The notes under the pieces: model-generated
The model's database searches: none
Seen by the model: only the letters and a program-made list of their open reading frames with translations
What the model was told of the DNA's origin: nothing
Part shown: positions 5,803 through 7,055 of the stretch, in pieces
Layout of the letters: the number at the start of each line of letters is the position of its first letter
Position numbering within the stretch: the first letter of the stretch is position 1
Made by a program: the position numbers and the translations under genes
Origin: an uncultured bacterium
GTDB lineage: Bacteria; Hydrothermota; Tepidihabitantia; Tepidihabitantales; Tepidihabitantaceae
Assembly: GCA_937139435.1 (NCBI GenBank)
Contig: CAKZPX010000199.1
Span: 1 to 7,055 of the forward strand
Length of the DNA: 7,055 nt
Reading direction: 5' to 3'

Positions 5803-5834
5803 TCATTAAAATTTATATGTATGGAAAGTCCTGA
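5763..5834 (+). CDS. Short upstream ORF overlapping the CDF start (23 aa), doubtful
   Basis: An ATG at 5763 opens a 23-codon frame (MAAFMKMVYA...) ending in TGA at 5832-5834, so it overlaps the first codons of the transporter gene by 14 nt in another frame. There is no clear ribosome site in front. It could be a leader peptide that couples translation to the transporter, which itself lacks a ribosome site, or a chance frame in AT-rich DNA. Confidence 0.2.
   Translation: MAAFMKMVYARVFFIKIYMYGKS
5785..5812 (+). promoter_or_regulatory. Possible proximal promoter giving a leaderless CDF transcript
   Basis: TTTACG (5785-5790, four of six), 16-bp spacer, TAAAAT (5807-5812, five of six). Transcription would start near 5819-5821, at the ATG itself. 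The transporter start has no Shine-Dalgarno site, which fits a leaderless message. The right arm of the inverted repeat (5792-5802) lies inside this spacer. Confidence 0.35.
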
Positions 5835-6720
5835 TCACACCGGGCAGTTACAGGGGCGAAGTTTACTTATCGCGCTGGGGTTGAATCTTGGTTTTGCCCT
5901 GACAGAACTTGTTGCTGGCTTTTTTGCCAATTCTCTCATTTTGATTGCCGGTAGTCTGCATGATGCCGGTGATGCGGTGGCATTGTTAATTTCTTATATT
6001 GGGTATCGTCTGTCGTTGTTGCCCCCCAATCACCGCCGGACATTTGGTTATCGCAAGGTGCGGATTCTGGTGGCGCTGATTAACGCCATTGCTCTGGGTG
6101 TATTTACCGTATTTGTTCTGCGGACAGCGGTTTTGCGGATAATCCAGCCTGAACCGGTAAAAAGTCCGGTTCTGATTTTGATGGCGGTAATAGGAGTTGC
6201 GGTTAATGGGGTTGCGGTTCTGGTGCTTCAGCGTCATCGGAAGTCGTTAAGCATCAGGGCAACTATGTGGCACCTGCTTGATGACCTGTTTGGTTTTATT
6301 GCTGTTCTCGTAGGTGGTATGGTGATTCGGTTCACCGGCTGGACGATTATAGACCCGTTGCTTTCAATTGTTGTTGCGGGTCTGGTTCTTTATGGCGCCG
6401 GGCGTGTTTTTCGGCAAGCGGTGAATATCCTGATTGACTCAACACCAAAGGGATTGGGTTTTGATGCTGTCCGGCAGTATATTCTTTCCTTTGCCCCTGA
6501 GATTGAGGGTGTTCATGACCTGCATATTTGGGCACTGGGCGAAGGAGAAATGGCGCTGATGGCGCATCTGGTTGTAAGGGATGCGCCGGTGAGCAGTTTT
6601 TATCCGCTGCTGTCCCGGCTGGAGTGTGGTTTGAGAGAACGGTTTAATATTACCCACACCACTCTGGAACTGGAGTGTTCAGGATGTAAATCGGGTGAGA
6701 ATGTGTGTCAGATGGATTGA
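5821..6720 (+). CDS. Cation diffusion facilitator (CDF) family metal efflux transporter
   Basis: A 299-residue inner-membrane divalent cation/proton antiporter of the CzcD/ZitB/ZnT-like branch, a typical length. Six membrane helices are evident, about 15-37, 40-63, 82-103, 117-136, 150-170 and 176-195. The transport-site motif HxxxD is complete in helix 2 (H47, D51) and helix 5 (H151, D155), the pattern of zinc-transporting members. The HRRTFGYRKVRIL loop (71-83) is a CDF hallmark. The cytoplasmic C-terminal domain (about 205-285) has the conserved VHDLHIW (231-237) and AHLVV (248-252) strands with likely zinc ligands H232, H235 and H249. A short Cys-containing tail (C286, C289, C296) may add a metal site. 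No internal His-rich loop is present. The ATG has no Shine-Dalgarno site. Zinc is the most likely substrate, by family; Cd, Co or Ni remain possible. The gene converges on a copper-type ATPase gene. Confidence 0.94.
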   Translation: MESPDHTGQLQGRSLLIALGLNLGFALTELVAGFFANSLILIAGSLHDAGDAVALLISYIGYRLSLLPPNHRRTFGYRKVRILVALINAIALGVFTVFVLRTAVLRIIQPEPVKSPVLILMAVIGVAVNGVAVLVLQRHRKSLSIRATMWHLLDDLFGFIAVLVGGMVIRFTGWTIIDPLLSIVVAGLVLYGAGRVFRQAVNILIDSTPKGLGFDAVRQYILSFAPEIEGVHDLHIWALGEGEMALMAHLVVRDAPVSSFYPLLSRLECGLRERFNITHTTLELECSGCKSGENVCQMD

Positions 6721-6803
6721 CGATTAACCTGCGCTCTCGGTCGCTAATGTTCCTTTAATAAAATCAGCGTCAGGGTTTTGCCGTCTCTGTATCAAGTTAA
6801 GAG

Positions 6804-7055
6804 TTATTTATCCAGCTGTACCCGGCGCAGACGCAGGGAGTTGGTCACGACATTGATTGAGGAGAGAGCCATTGCGGTTTCAGCAATGATGGGATGGAGA
6901 AGACCGAGCATCGCCAGGGGGATGGCAATGATGTTGTAAAAAAGTGCCCAGAACAGGTTCTGTTTGATTTTAATAAATGTGGCACGGGCAAGGCGAACTG
7001 CCATCACCACACCGGCGAGGTCGCCGCGAATCAGGGTAATATCAGCGGCAGCGAT
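6804..7055 (-). CDS. copA: C-terminal end of a P1B-type heavy-metal ATPase, probably Cu+ exporting; 5' part outside window
   Basis: The visible 83 residues are the extreme C-terminus of a heavy-metal P-type ATPase. They begin with IAAADITLIRGDL, the end of the P-domain after the hinge GDGxND (which lies outside), then VVMAVRLARATFIKIKQNLFWALFYNIIAIPLAMLG, the penultimate membrane helix with the FYN motif, and a last helix with AMALSSINVVTNSLRLRR. The FYN plus MxxSS combination marks the Cu+/Ag+ group P1B-1 in the family literature; the decisive CPC motif is not in the window. The frame is open to base 7055, with no start. It ends in TAA at 6804-6806, 83 bp from the stop of the convergent CDF gene. 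The symbol is given by family; a copB- or silver-type paralogue is possible. Confidence 0.9.
   Translation of the reverse strand: MAAADITLIRGDLAGVVMAVRLARATFIKIKQNLFWALFYNIIAIPLAMLGLLHPIIAETAMALSSINVVTNSLRLRRVQLDK

Noticed and set aside
6723..6778. Possible bidirectional terminator between the convergent CDF and ATPase genes
   Set aside because: Arms around AACCTGCGCT and AGCGTCAGGGTT pair only with bulges and a loop of about 30 nt, so support is too weak to list.

Overview
The window comes from a bacterium of moderate GC content with strong Shine-Dalgarno sites and sigma70-like promoters. The best taxonomic hint is the 567-residue exported protein at 2536..4239, which pairs a signal peptide and Asp-box beta-propeller with a C-terminal domain of the type IX secretion (Por/T9SS) kind. 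This points to the Bacteroidetes/FCB group or one of the uncultured candidate phyla that use such domains (for example WOR-3/Stahlbacteria-like lineages). That placement is inference; there is no rRNA or other phylogenetic marker.

Left part, minus strand (1..2205). A translationally coupled pair, a nitroreductase-family flavoprotein and an 80-residue two-helix PepSY-type membrane protein, reads leftward from a well-formed promoter at 2228..2255. After 183 bp comes an AAA+ ATPase gene whose reading frame is broken in a six-A run just after the Walker A region. The Walker B, sensor 1 and arginine-rich segments are all present in the next frame, and the gene runs off the left edge.

Centre, plus strand (2206..5390). 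A 330-bp divergent region holds promoters for both directions and a striking 14-bp hairpin. The secreted Asp-box protein follows and ends at a textbook intrinsic terminator. Directly behind the terminator is a near-consensus promoter, then a roughly 195-nt leader predicted to be highly structured, then a gene for an unrecognised protein with a degenerate GNAT-like core.

Right part (5391..7055). A 430-bp, largely AT-rich gap leads to a cation diffusion facilitator (CDF) transporter gene with both HxxxD metal sites. Its upstream region holds an 11-bp perfect inverted repeat, an alternative pairing partner for one arm, a possible promoter and a short overlapping ORF. Convergent to it is the C-terminal end of a P1B-type, probably copper, ATPase. 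The right end therefore looks like a small metal-efflux locus.

No tRNA, rRNA, CRISPR array or insertion sequence was seen. The most promising undescribed elements are the structured leader at 4335..4528 and the inverted-repeat regulatory region at 5725..5812.
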